Under the pieces are notes generated by a model, which was not told where the DNA came from, did not search any database, and saw nothing but the letters and a program-made list of their open reading frames with translations. A stretch of 13,478 nucleotides of DNA from Pseudorhodobacter antarcticus (lineage in GTDB: Bacteria; Pseudomonadota; Alphaproteobacteria; Rhodobacterales; Rhodobacteraceae): NCBI GenBank assembly GCA_945860375.1, contig CAMAQR010000082.1, positions 1 to 13,478 of the forward strand. The letters are read 5' to 3'. Below, in pieces: positions 1 through 6,585 of this stretch. Both the position numbers and the translations under genes were made by a program. The number at the start of each line of letters is the position of its first letter. Position 1 is the stretch's first letter.

Positions 1-229
1 TCTGGTCGGGGGTCATCAAGCCGATGCCTGCGTGATGATGGTCCTCGTTATACCATGTGAAGAAGCGGCGGCAGAATGTGCGGGCCTCGTCTATGGTTTG
101 GAACCGTTTTGGGAACTCCGGCTGATATTTCAGGGTCTTGAAGTGGGCCGCTGAGAAGGGGTTGTCGTTCGAGGTGTGTGGCCTGCTTTGGGATTTGACC
201 ACGCCGAGATCGGCGAGCATCAGGTCGAT
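1..229 (-). pseudogene. IS3-family transposase (OrfB/integrase) C-terminal remnant
   Basis: The minus strand, open to the window's left edge, encodes the end of an IS3-type DDE integrase (rve) domain. Readable pieces in order are LMLADLGV, SRPHTSNDNPF, FKTLKYQPEFPKRF, ARTFCRRFFTWYNEDHHHAG and IGLMTP, which is the usual C-terminal block of OrfB proteins of this family. The last catalytic acid normally lies in a segment like NPYSEAQFKTLKY; here it reads NPFSAAHFKTLKY, so the catalytic Glu position is Ala (codon GCG, one base from GAG). The upstream part of the domain with the two catalytic Asp residues is absent: just before LMLADLGV the reading frame continues into unrelated sequence. This is a truncated, catalytically dead relic. 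The real 3' end lies outside the window. The family call is firm; the exact junction near 225-235 is approximate. Confidence 0.8.
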
Positions 230-410
230 GCAGATGATGTCGACCGGGGCGTCCAGGAACGCGGCCTGGATGGCGCGCGCCACCGGCACGTTGCCCTCGT
301 CGTCGAGCAGCATCTTCAACTTGGGCGTGGCCACGAAAGTGCTGCGCGCAGCCGCAATGACAAAGGGTGGCACCGCGATCTGCTTCATCCGCTCGCGCAG
401 GTGACCAAGG
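230..410 (-). pseudogene. Unidentified coding fragment joined to the IS3 remnant
   Basis: The minus-strand frame that carries the IS3 tail stays open upstream. Between about 410 and 230 it reads like genuine protein, with pieces such as MKQIAVPPFVIAAARSTFVA, PKLKMLLDDEGNVPVARAIQ and AAFLDAPVDIICID. Its third codon positions are almost all G or C and it alternates hydrophobic and charged residues as a folded domain would, whereas the opposite-strand frames here are Arg/His-rich or low-complexity. I do not recognise the family. It does not resemble the part of OrfB that should precede LMLADLGV, so the continuous frame is probably a chance in-frame junction between an old gene fragment and the IS3 piece. 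An ATG at 386-388 could start it, but nothing supports expression. Above about 425 the same frame is merely antisense to the istB remnant. Confidence 0.35.
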
Positions 411-424
411 CGCCGGAGGCCGCC

Positions 425-668
425 ATGCGTCTTGATCCTGCAAGTGGTACAATCATCACCATGCTTTGCAGCCTGAAGATGTATGGCTTGGCTCAGTCGG
501 TCAGTCTTTGGTGACGCCAAGATGACCACCGCTCTGCCCGACCGCCTGACCCACCGTTGCCACATCTTGGAGACCAGAAACGACAGCTTCCGCTTCAAGG
601 CAAGCTCGTCTGCAGCGTCCGCTGCAAAGAAAAAGAAGCAGACGACACACAGCTTGACCCCAGCATAA
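425..668 (+). pseudogene. istB: IS21-family helper ATPase IstB, internally deleted
   Basis: Both ends of an IstB protein are present but not its middle. A GGAGG at 415-419 precedes the ATG at 425, and the frame reads MRLDPASGTIITML then [11 protein letters not shown], the typical IstB N-terminus; it stops with TGA at 512-514. In a second frame, from about 504, it reads [20 protein letters not shown] and continues through [15 protein letters not shown] to a Lys-rich tail ending at 668, the typical IstB C-terminus. The intervening AAA+ ATPase core (Walker A and B) is missing, so about 80 of roughly 250 codons remain. The junction lies within 497-506, where GTC occurs on both sides, which suggests deletion by microhomology and put the two halves out of frame. 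IstB normally loads the IstA transposase onto target DNA; this copy cannot. No istA is readable upstream. Confidence 0.8.
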
Positions 669-691
669 ACCGAAATCCATAATCAGGGGTA

Positions 692-740
692 GCTCACTTC
701 TCGGTGAAAAAACCGGCTCAGTTCCGGGTGAAAATCAACA
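692..740 (+). repeat. IS21-family right end with paired terminal repeats
   Basis: Two 19-bp copies lie in direct orientation at 692-710 (GCTCACTTCTCGGTGAAAA) and 716-734 (GCTCAGTTCCGGGTGAAAA), identical at 16 of 19 positions with a 24-bp period. Multiple short repeats of this kind just inside the tip are characteristic of IS21-family ends, where they bind IstA. The element would end at about 740 in ..TCAACA, matching the family's TG...CA tips. The position 24 bp beyond the istB remnant's stop fits a right end. The matching left end and a target-site duplication were not found within the window. Confidence 0.7.
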
Positions 741-744
741 GCTC

Positions 745-998
745 AATGCGAAATTTCTGCTACTCGCTGCAGCCACAATGGCTGAATTGTGCACATAAAT
801 TGCACATAACTGTTCATTAACTATTGTTTATATTAACTAAAGTACACCTCCGGCGGGGATATTTAAGCCAAGATGAAATCATTTCACATTGGCCCAAATA
901 TCCAAAGCGCCCGAGACGAAGCCGCAAGGCGCAGTCGAGATCAAAACAATGCGGCGCAGCCGCGCAATCAGATCACGCTTGTTGGCCCGCCAGGTGCT
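745..998. other. Gene-free stretch between IS21 end and the dimethylformamidase-like gene
   Basis: No convincing reading frame is present. The first part (about 770-845) is AT-rich, with TGTGCACATAAATTGCACATAA-like repeated TGCACATAA units at about 788-808, and looks unlike the surrounding high-GC DNA. A near-perfect palindrome follows at 857-903. The remainder to 998 is GC-rich with no recognised motif and is the 3' flank of the minus-strand gene ending at 999. Confidence 0.5.
857..903. repeat. 47-bp imperfect palindrome
   Basis: The outer arms are GGATATTT (857-864) and AAATATCC (896-903). Inside them GCCAA (867-871) pairs with TTGGC (889-893), and TGAAAT (874-879) pairs with ATTTCA (881-886) around a centre at 880. 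Only the pairs 865-866/894-895 and 872-873/887-888 fail. The left arm is preceded by CCTCCGGCGG, and CTCCGGCGGGGATATTT-like strings recur, from memory, in Rhodobacterales intergenic DNA. It could be two inverted copies of such a repeat, a bidirectional transcription-end structure for the gene ending at 999, or a protein-binding site. Confidence 0.65.
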
Positions 999-2585
999 TC
1001 ACGGCCAGTCCCCGATCAGCACGTTGCGCGTCACCTGTTCGACGGCGCGTTCACGGGCGATCAGGCCGGCCACCCACTCGCAGGACCCTGCATTGAACAC
1101 CACGCCCCTGCCCCGACGGTATTCGGCCATGCAGCCATTGCCGCGTGACGCCCTTGCCACCGCATCAGGCGTGATCCCGCCGTAAAGCCGCAACGCAAGA
1201 TCCTCGGCGTCGCCCGCGCCGATGAAGGCATCGCGGTCTTGCGGGCCGGTGGAATAGGACATGGTGGTGGCGGGCGACAGGCCAACAATGGTCAGATCGC
1301 CTTGCAGGCCGCTGCCTTCGGCGGCACAGGGCAGGCCTTCGGCCATGGTGTGATCGATGCCATCCACCTCATAAGCGAAGATCTTTGATGCAGCGCCCAG
1401 AACATCGCCGTAACCAAGGCCGGTGTCCTTCATTGACCAATGCTCGGGGCGGTAGACCGCGAAGCCACCCGACCCATGCGCAGCGCAGCGGCTCCACCCG
1501 GCGTAAACGCCTGCCGATCCGGTCAGGCCCATCGTTGCCACGGCAGGACGGCCCACGGCGGGGTTGTCCCAATAGCTGGTCAACCGGTTGGTATGGGCCA
1601 GCGGGTCCGCGTCTTCGGCTGTGGTCTTGTAGCAGGTCTGGGTCAGCAGATCGTCCGACAGCCGGGTTTGCCAGAAGAAATTACCCGCGAACCGTGCCAG
1701 ATGGCCGCCCGCATCCACCCAAGCCTCCAGATGGTCGCGCATTTCCCATGTCCAGTATTCGTCATGGCCTACGATCACCACGCGGTCATAACCCTTCAGT
1801 GCCTGCGGATCGCGGTGCAGATCATGCTGGGTCGCATAGTCCAGGCCGATGCCCTGCCCCTCGCACCACAGTGCAAAGGGTCGTTCAAACGCCGCCCAAC
1901 CAGAGCTTGCGTATTTCTTCGACACCCCCTTGGCACGCGCATAGTCCATATGCGGATAGCGCGGCTTGGTCAGCAAGGGCGAGGCGTGGGGGATACGCGG
2001 CGCGTCAACGGGCCAAGCCACAAACCCCTTGGCCCAAGGCCGCAACAGGCTGACATGGGGCGCAAAATCAGCCTGCATCGGGCCGGTGATGCCTTGGTAA
2101 TGGTTTGATCCGCCCCAATCGTTGTAGGCGCACCATGTTCCTGTCGTCAAAAGCATCAGGATTTTCGCCCGCGGCTCCGGCGCCCTGACCACAAACATCG
2201 TCTGTGAGCTATGGCCGGGAACCGTCACCGTCACCACATAGACGCCGCTTTGCCAACCTTGCGGGATGGTCATCGCAAACACCTGTGGCCAATCACAGCC
2301 GGTGACGGAACATTGAGCGGGCGTCGCGGCAAAGCGGGTCACAATGGTTGCCTTGATCACGGTTTCCGGCGAAAGCCCGTCGCGGGCGATGGTCAAGAGC
2401 GCCGAAGGGTCCGAAGACATCCCATGCAGCACCAAAGTATCCCCGGCCGCATGGGACAGAGCCGCAGAGTAGGCCCAGACCTGCGGGCGGGCTTTGTCGC
2501 CTGATGCGACTTCAAAATAGTGGCCGGTCACGGCATCCCCATCGTCCAAGGGTGCCAGATGGAAGAAATCTTTCAGACCCGACAT
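999..2585 (-). CDS. N,N-dimethylformamidase large-subunit-like protein
   Basis: The 528-residue protein starts at MSGLKDFF (ATG 2583-2585); AAGG about 10 bases upstream is a weak ribosome site, and the frame is open for 28 codons further. The region from about residue 140 resembles the C-terminal domain of the dimethylformamidase large subunit: LLTTGTWCAYNDWGGSNHYQ (146-163 region), LRPW (181-184), LDYATQHDLH (248-257), IVGHDEYWTWEMRDHLEAW (271-289) and GGHLARFAGNFFWQTRL (293-309). In the characterised enzyme a mononuclear iron is held by two Tyr and one Glu; the candidates here are Tyr154 (AYN) and Glu276/Tyr277 of HDEYW. Residues about 20-135 look like a beta-rich domain. No signal peptide or membrane segment is visible. 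The characterised large subunit is considerably longer and pairs with a small subunit, and no small-subunit gene lies beside this one. The substrate is unknown; amide hydrolysis is inferred. Confidence 0.78.
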   Translation of the reverse strand: MSGLKDFFHLAPLDDGDAVTGHYFEVASGDKARPQVWAYSAALSHAAGDTLVLHGMSSDPSALLTIARDGLSPETVIKATIVTRFAATPAQCSVTGCDWPQVFAMTIPQGWQSGVYVVTVTVPGHSSQTMFVVRAPEPRAKILMLLTTGTWCAYNDWGGSNHYQGITGPMQADFAPHVSLLRPWAKGFVAWPVDAPRIPHASPLLTKPRYPHMDYARAKGVSKKYASSGWAAFERPFALWCEGQGIGLDYATQHDLHRDPQALKGYDRVVIVGHDEYWTWEMRDHLEAWVDAGGHLARFAGNFFWQTRLSDDLLTQTCYKTTAEDADPLAHTNRLTSYWDNPAVGRPAVATMGLTGSAGVYAGWSRCAAHGSGGFAVYRPEHWSMKDTGLGYGDVLGAASKIFAYEVDGIDHTMAEGLPCAAEGSGLQGDLTIVGLSPATTMSYSTGPQDRDAFIGAGDAEDLALRLYGGITPDAVARASRGNGCMAEYRRGRGVVFNAGSCEWVAGLIARERAVEQVTRNVLIGDWP

Positions 2586-2890
2586 GAGTGGACTGCCTTT
2601 TTGCAGGAGGCGAGGTGACGTTGGCAGGCAGACCGAGGGCCAGTGCCTTTCACAGTCAAGCGCGCCCACTGGATAAGGTCAATATCTTGATGCTGTACGA
2701 GCCGGCATCCGCACCACCCTTTGTTGGCCTTCACAAGGCACCGGCCTGTCTGCCATTACAAGGCATCGGCGGGAATCTGAAGATCCCTGTGGACAGTTTT
2801 TGAATCTGCCTTTTCGAAGGCGGACTTATCGCCTAAGACCAAAGACGAGCAAAAGATTAATAATGAGAACTAATAATTAGGGATGCGAAG
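2586..2890. promoter_or_regulatory. Divergent intergenic region upstream of the amidase-like gene and wza
   Basis: This gap separates two divergent genes and should hold both promoters. Visible structure includes a 13-nt direct repeat, ACAAGGCAYCGGC, at 2733-2745 and 2758-2770 (one mismatch, 25-bp period). There is also a small hairpin, GCCTT-TTCG-AAGGC, at 2808-2821. The last 40 bases before wza are AT-rich (about 2850-2880), with AGGGA at 2879-2883 as ribosome site. I cannot place a convincing -35/-10 pair. Confidence 0.4.
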
Positions 2891-3958
2891 ATGCGTGGGT
2901 TCTTCATTGTTTTTGCTTGTTTTTTTGCCCTTGGGGCATGCACAGACGGATTCGTTTCCTTTCCTGTGACCGAAGAACAGCAGAAATCCCTTGATGAAAA
3001 TGTCGAGATCATCCGTCTGAACGCCGGAAACATCGGCAGTTTCAGCAGCCCGTCCCGGGGGCATTCCACTTCAGGGGCGCCGTCCAGCGCTGGCTGGGAT
3101 TATAAGGTGGGCGTCGGCGATATCCTGAACGTCACCGTTTTTGATCATCCAGAACTGACCCTGCCTGCAGGTCCGCAGCGCAGTGCCGAAGAAACCGGGT
3201 TCCGTGTCCAGTCGGATGGGACGTTCTTTTATCCGTTCATCGGGCAGGTTCAGGCCCGCGGCAAAGCCCCGGAGGAAATCCGCGCCGATGTGACCCAAAG
3301 GCTGTCCGATTTCATCCCCGATCCGCAGTTGGAAGTGCGCGTCGCCGCGTTCAATTCACAAAGCGTTGTGGTGTCGGGCGAAGTGAAAGCGCCGAACCGT
3401 CAGGTGCTGACAACGGTTCCGGTGACTTTGGTCGAAGCGGTGACGGCTGCAGGTGGTGCCACCGAGTTGGGCGACATGCGCAGGGTCAGCATTCAGCGTG
3501 GCGGCACGCGTTACATCGTCGATCTGGAAGGGTATCTTGCGGCCGGCATCAAGCAAAACAATCCGGTTTTGCGCAGCGGCGATGTGGTCAATGTGCCGCG
3601 CCGCCGTGCCGAAGAGGCTTATTTGTTGGGACAAGTGCAAAAACCGGACATCATCGACCTGTCACGGGAACCGGTAACGTTGACACAGGCGATCACCCGA
3701 CAGGGCGGCTTGGTTGAGGTGCGGGCAGATGCGCGCGGGGTGTTTGTGTTCCGCCAACGCCGCCCCGGTGCGATCACCGTGTTCCAGTTGGAAACCAGCG
3801 ATCCGATCGGAATGTTGCTGGGCACGCGCTTTGTGCTTGAGCCATCGGATGTCATCTACATCACCCGATCGCCCCTGCAAAAATGGAACGACGCAATCTC
3901 TGGCTTGATTCCAAGTGTTCAGGCGGTTACGGCAGTTGATAACATTGCCGCTAATTGA
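2891..3958 (+). CDS. wza: Outer-membrane polysaccharide export lipoprotein (Wza family)
   Basis: The 355-residue protein opens with a lipoprotein signal, with lipobox LGAC at residues 14-17, so Cys17 would be lipidated and the mature protein carried to the outer membrane. A polysaccharide-export (Poly_export) domain runs from about residue 70 (YKVGVGDILNVTVFDHPEL) to 155, including SDGTFFYPFIGQVQARGK. SLBB-type beta-grasp repeats follow from about 157 (VVVSGEVKAPN) and 243 (AYLLGQVQKPD). The last 25 residues could form the amphipathic helix that in Wza lines the outer-membrane pore. Wza-family octamers form the channel through which capsule or exopolysaccharide leaves the cell. AGGGA at 2879-2883 supports the ATG at 2891. 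It leads a wza-wzb-wzc operon, with 12 bp before the next gene. Length is close to family norms. Confidence 0.92.
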   Translation: MRGFFIVFACFFALGACTDGFVSFPVTEEQQKSLDENVEIIRLNAGNIGSFSSPSRGHSTSGAPSSAGWDYKVGVGDILNVTVFDHPELTLPAGPQRSAEETGFRVQSDGTFFYPFIGQVQARGKAPEEIRADVTQRLSDFIPDPQLEVRVAAFNSQSVVVSGEVKAPNRQVLTTVPVTLVEAVTAAGGATELGDMRRVSIQRGGTRYIVDLEGYLAAGIKQNNPVLRSGDVVNVPRRRAEEAYLLGQVQKPDIIDLSREPVTLTQAITRQGGLVEVRADARGVFVFRQRRPGAITVFQLETSDPIGMLLGTRFVLEPSDVIYITRSPLQKWNDAISGLIPSVQAVTAVDNIAAN

Positions 3959-3970
3959 CGGGCGCTTTTC

Positions 3971-4417
3971 ATGATCAAGACTGTGCTGGTGGTCTGCGTA
4001 GGCAACATCTGCAGATCGCCGTTGGGCGAACGTTTGCTGAAGGCCCACGCCCCGCACCTTTCGGTGACTTCGGCCGGGATCGGCGCGCTGGTTGGAAAAT
4101 CCGCCGATGCGACCGCGACCGAAGTTGCATCGGCGCGGGGTGTTGCGCTGGACGGGCATATCGCGCGGCAATTTGATGCCGAACTGGGCCGGGCTGCAGA
4201 TCTGATTCTGGTGATGGAACCCGGCCACAAAACCCAGATCGCCCGCGACGCGCCGCAGCTTTCCGGAAAAATCATGTTGTTTGACCATTGGGTGGGCGCG
4301 AAAGGCATCGCCGATCCGTACCGCAAGTCAACAGAATTTCATGCGATTGTGTTTGACCAGATCGAGGCCGCGGCCAAGGGCTGGGCAGGCAAATTTCCAG
4401 CTAAAGGTATCAAATGA
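3971..4417 (+). CDS. wzb: Low-molecular-weight protein-tyrosine phosphatase (Wzb-like)
   Basis: The 148-residue cytoplasmic enzyme carries the signature C-x5-R-S loop near its N-terminus: Cys9 (nucleophile) through Arg15 in VVCVGNICRSP. The general-acid Asp is in DPYRKS (Asp115). In capsule systems this phosphatase removes phosphate from the C-terminal Tyr cluster of the partner BY-kinase, and the cycling of phosphorylation is needed for polymer assembly. The kinase gene overlaps its stop codon (ATGA at 4414-4417), giving direct translational coupling. The start at 3971 has only a poor ribosome site but begins exactly at the conserved MIKTVLVVCVGN strand, and wza stops 12 bp upstream. Arsenate reductases share the fold, but the Tyr in DPY and the operon favour a phosphatase. 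Confidence 0.92.
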   Translation: MIKTVLVVCVGNICRSPLGERLLKAHAPHLSVTSAGIGALVGKSADATATEVASARGVALDGHIARQFDAELGRAADLILVMEPGHKTQIARDAPQLSGKIMLFDHWVGAKGIADPYRKSTEFHAIVFDQIEAAAKGWAGKFPAKGIK

Positions 4418-6585
4418 CAACCGCGCCACGCCCGACAGTTGACTCCGACGAGATTGATCTGCGCACAATCGCTTTGTCGGTTTGGGCCGGTCGCTATTGG
4501 GTCGCCTTGTGTTCAGCGCTTGGGCTGGTCATCGCGATGTTTTATCTGGCCAACACACCACCCACCTTTCAGGCCGATGTGCTGTTGCAACTGGAACAGG
4601 GGTCTTCGGGCGGGCTTGCGCTGCCAAGTGGGCTGAGCGATTTTCTGCCAAGCGACTCGCGCGCCGCCACAGAGATTGAAATCATCAGTTCGCGTCTGAT
4701 CATTGGTCAGGTGGTGGCCGAACAGAACCTTGATTGGCAAGTCACCCCAAGAACTGCGCCCTTCTTTGGGCAGGCCATGGCGCGGTACGACTTGCCTGTG
4801 CCAAACTTCGGGTTTCTGCGCCCCTATGCCCGCAAAGGCGAGATGATCCGACTGGAACTGCTGGAAGTTTCGCCGGCCCTCGTTGGACGCGCCATCGACA
4901 TCACCGCCGGGACCAACGGCGGATATATGGTCCAGCTTCCAGATGGGTCCAGACTTGACGGCAAGGTGGGCCAGATGTTGCAAGACCCCAGCCGTGGGTT
5001 TGCGCTGAAGATCGCCGAGTTGACCGCCCCCCAGGGTCGTGAGTTTACACTGGTCCACCTGAGCGAACGCAAGGCGATGGACGTTGTCCGGGCCGCACTG
5101 GCGGTCAGCGAGCGTGGACGGCAATCCTCGATTCTGGAAGTGCGTTATAAACACAAGGACGGCGCGACCGCGATCCGCACCTTGAACGGCATTGCGACAG
5201 CCTATGTGCGCCAGAATATCGACCGCAGTGCCGCAGTCGCCGAAAGCAGCCTGACCTTCATCAACAAACAACTGCCAGAGGCGCAGACCAATCTTGCGGC
5301 GGCCGAAAAGGCTTTGAACGACTATCGCCAGGAACAACAATCCGTCGATCTGACCTTTGAAACCGAGAATGTCCTGTCTCAGGTCACCCGGATCGAGACA
5401 GAACTGCGGGAGTTGCAAACCAAAGAAGACGACATCAAGCAACGCTACAAGACCAGTCACCCAATTTACCAGCAGTTGATCGCACAGCGCCAACGGCTGC
5501 AGGACGACCTGGCGAAACTGCGCGGCGAGGTTGAGACCTTGCCGGAAACGCAAAAAGAGATTCTGAACCTGACTCGCGATTTGGAACTGGCGCAGCAGAT
5601 CTATACCGAACTGCTGACGCGCGCCCAAGAAGTGCGGGTGCTGAAAGCCAGCACGGTTGGCAACGTGCGCATCATCGACACCGCCGAAGTCGGCACCGCA
5701 CCGGTTGCTCCCCGCACCCGCATCGTGCAGATGCTGGCCATCATGTTGGGCGGTCTGGCAGGCCTTGCGATCAGCTTTTTGCGCGGCTGGATGCGCAGAG
5801 CCGTGCAAGGCACCGAAGCGCTGGAACAGATCGGGCTTCCGGTTTTTGCAACAATCAACCTTGCGGCGCCTGCCAAGAAGAATGACCTCAAGCACGGCAT
5901 TCTGGCTTTGACCGACCCGACAGATTTGGCCATTGAGGGCTTGCGCAGCCTGCGGACCAGTCTGCAGTTTGGCATGCTTGATGCGAAAACCCGGTCGCTG
6001 GCGATCACCTCGACGGCACCGGGGGCCGGCAAGTCGTTTACCGCGCTGAACCTTGCGGTTGTCACGGCCCAAACCGGGCAAACGGTTTGTCTGGTGGATG
6101 CGGACATGCGGCGCGGCCAGTTGCGCAAGTTCTTTGGCATTCAAAAAAACGAGCTGGGTTTGTCAGAATACCTTTCGGGCGAAAAGACCCTGGATGAGGT
6201 GCTGCGCGTCAGCAAAGTTGACGGCCTGTGCTTTATTCCAACCGGTTCCTACCCGCCAAACCCGTCCGAGCTGTTGATGCGCAAGCGGCTGAGCGAGCTT
6301 TTCGATGAGTTGAACAAGCGCTTCGAGCTGACGATTCTGGACTGCTCGCCCGTGCTGGCGGTGACTGACCCCGTCATCGTGGGTGCCAATGCGGGCGGCG
6401 TTCTGGCCGTGGTGCGCTATGACCAGACGCCCTTGGTCGAAGTGCAGTCGATGTTGAAAACCTTTGACTCTGCCGGCGTGCGGCTGACAGGGACAATCTT
6501 GAACGGGTTTGATCCGCGCAAAGCCCGGTCCGAATATTCCTACAATTACAACTATCGCTACGAATACAAAAGCCGGACAGACTAA
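4414..6585 (+). CDS. wzc: Polysaccharide co-polymerase / BY-type tyrosine autokinase (Wzc)
   Basis: The 723-residue inner-membrane protein sets polymer length and drives export. The first membrane segment is at about 31-47 (VALCSALGLVIAMFYLA), followed by a Wzz-type periplasmic domain. Long Gln/Glu/Arg-rich coiled coils span about 275-400, including a GNVR-type tail, and a second membrane segment lies at about 437-459. The cytoplasmic kinase domain has Walker A TAPGAGKSF (Lys540), Walker A' VDADMRRG (Asp562/Asp564) and Walker B LTILDCSP (Asp643). The C-terminus is a Tyr cluster with six Tyr at alternating positions 708-718, the usual autophosphorylation site. AAAGG at 4403-4407 precedes the ATG, which overlaps the wzb stop. 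It is full length in the fused Wzz+kinase arrangement typical of Proteobacteria. Its TAA (6583-6585) overlaps the stop codon of the convergent gene, leaving no space for a terminator. Confidence 0.93.
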   Translation: MTTAPRPTVDSDEIDLRTIALSVWAGRYWVALCSALGLVIAMFYLANTPPTFQADVLLQLEQGSSGGLALPSGLSDFLPSDSRAATEIEIISSRLIIGQVVAEQNLDWQVTPRTAPFFGQAMARYDLPVPNFGFLRPYARKGEMIRLELLEVSPALVGRAIDITAGTNGGYMVQLPDGSRLDGKVGQMLQDPSRGFALKIAELTAPQGREFTLVHLSERKAMDVVRAALAVSERGRQSSILEVRYKHKDGATAIRTLNGIATAYVRQNIDRSAAVAESSLTFINKQLPEAQTNLAAAEKALNDYRQEQQSVDLTFETENVLSQVTRIETELRELQTKEDDIKQRYKTSHPIYQQLIAQRQRLQDDLAKLRGEVETLPETQKEILNLTRDLELAQQIYTELLTRAQEVRVLKASTVGNVRIIDTAEVGTAPVAPRTRIVQMLAIMLGGLAGLAISFLRGWMRRAVQGTEALEQIGLPVFATINLAAPAKKNDLKHGILALTDPTDLAIEGLRSLRTSLQFGMLDAKTRSLAITSTAPGAGKSFTALNLAVVTAQTGQTVCLVDADMRRGQLRKFFGIQKNELGLSEYLSGEKTLDEVLRVSKVDGLCFIPTGSYPPNPSELLMRKRLSELFDELNKRFELTILDCSPVLAVTDPVIVGANAGGVLAVVRYDQTPLVEVQSMLKTFDSAGVRLTGTILNGFDPRKARSEYSYNYNYRYEYKSRTD

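Noticed and set aside
1..745. Intact composite transposon or CRISPR-like repeats at the left end
   Set aside because: Only truncated, out-of-frame IS pieces are present. The repeats are two terminal IS21 sites with a 24-bp period, not spacer-separated repeats.
4513..6144. Long open frame (543 codons) on the minus strand
   Set aside because: It lies antisense to wzc, is Gln/Arg/His-rich and has no recognisable domain. High-GC codon bias routinely leaves such antisense frames open.
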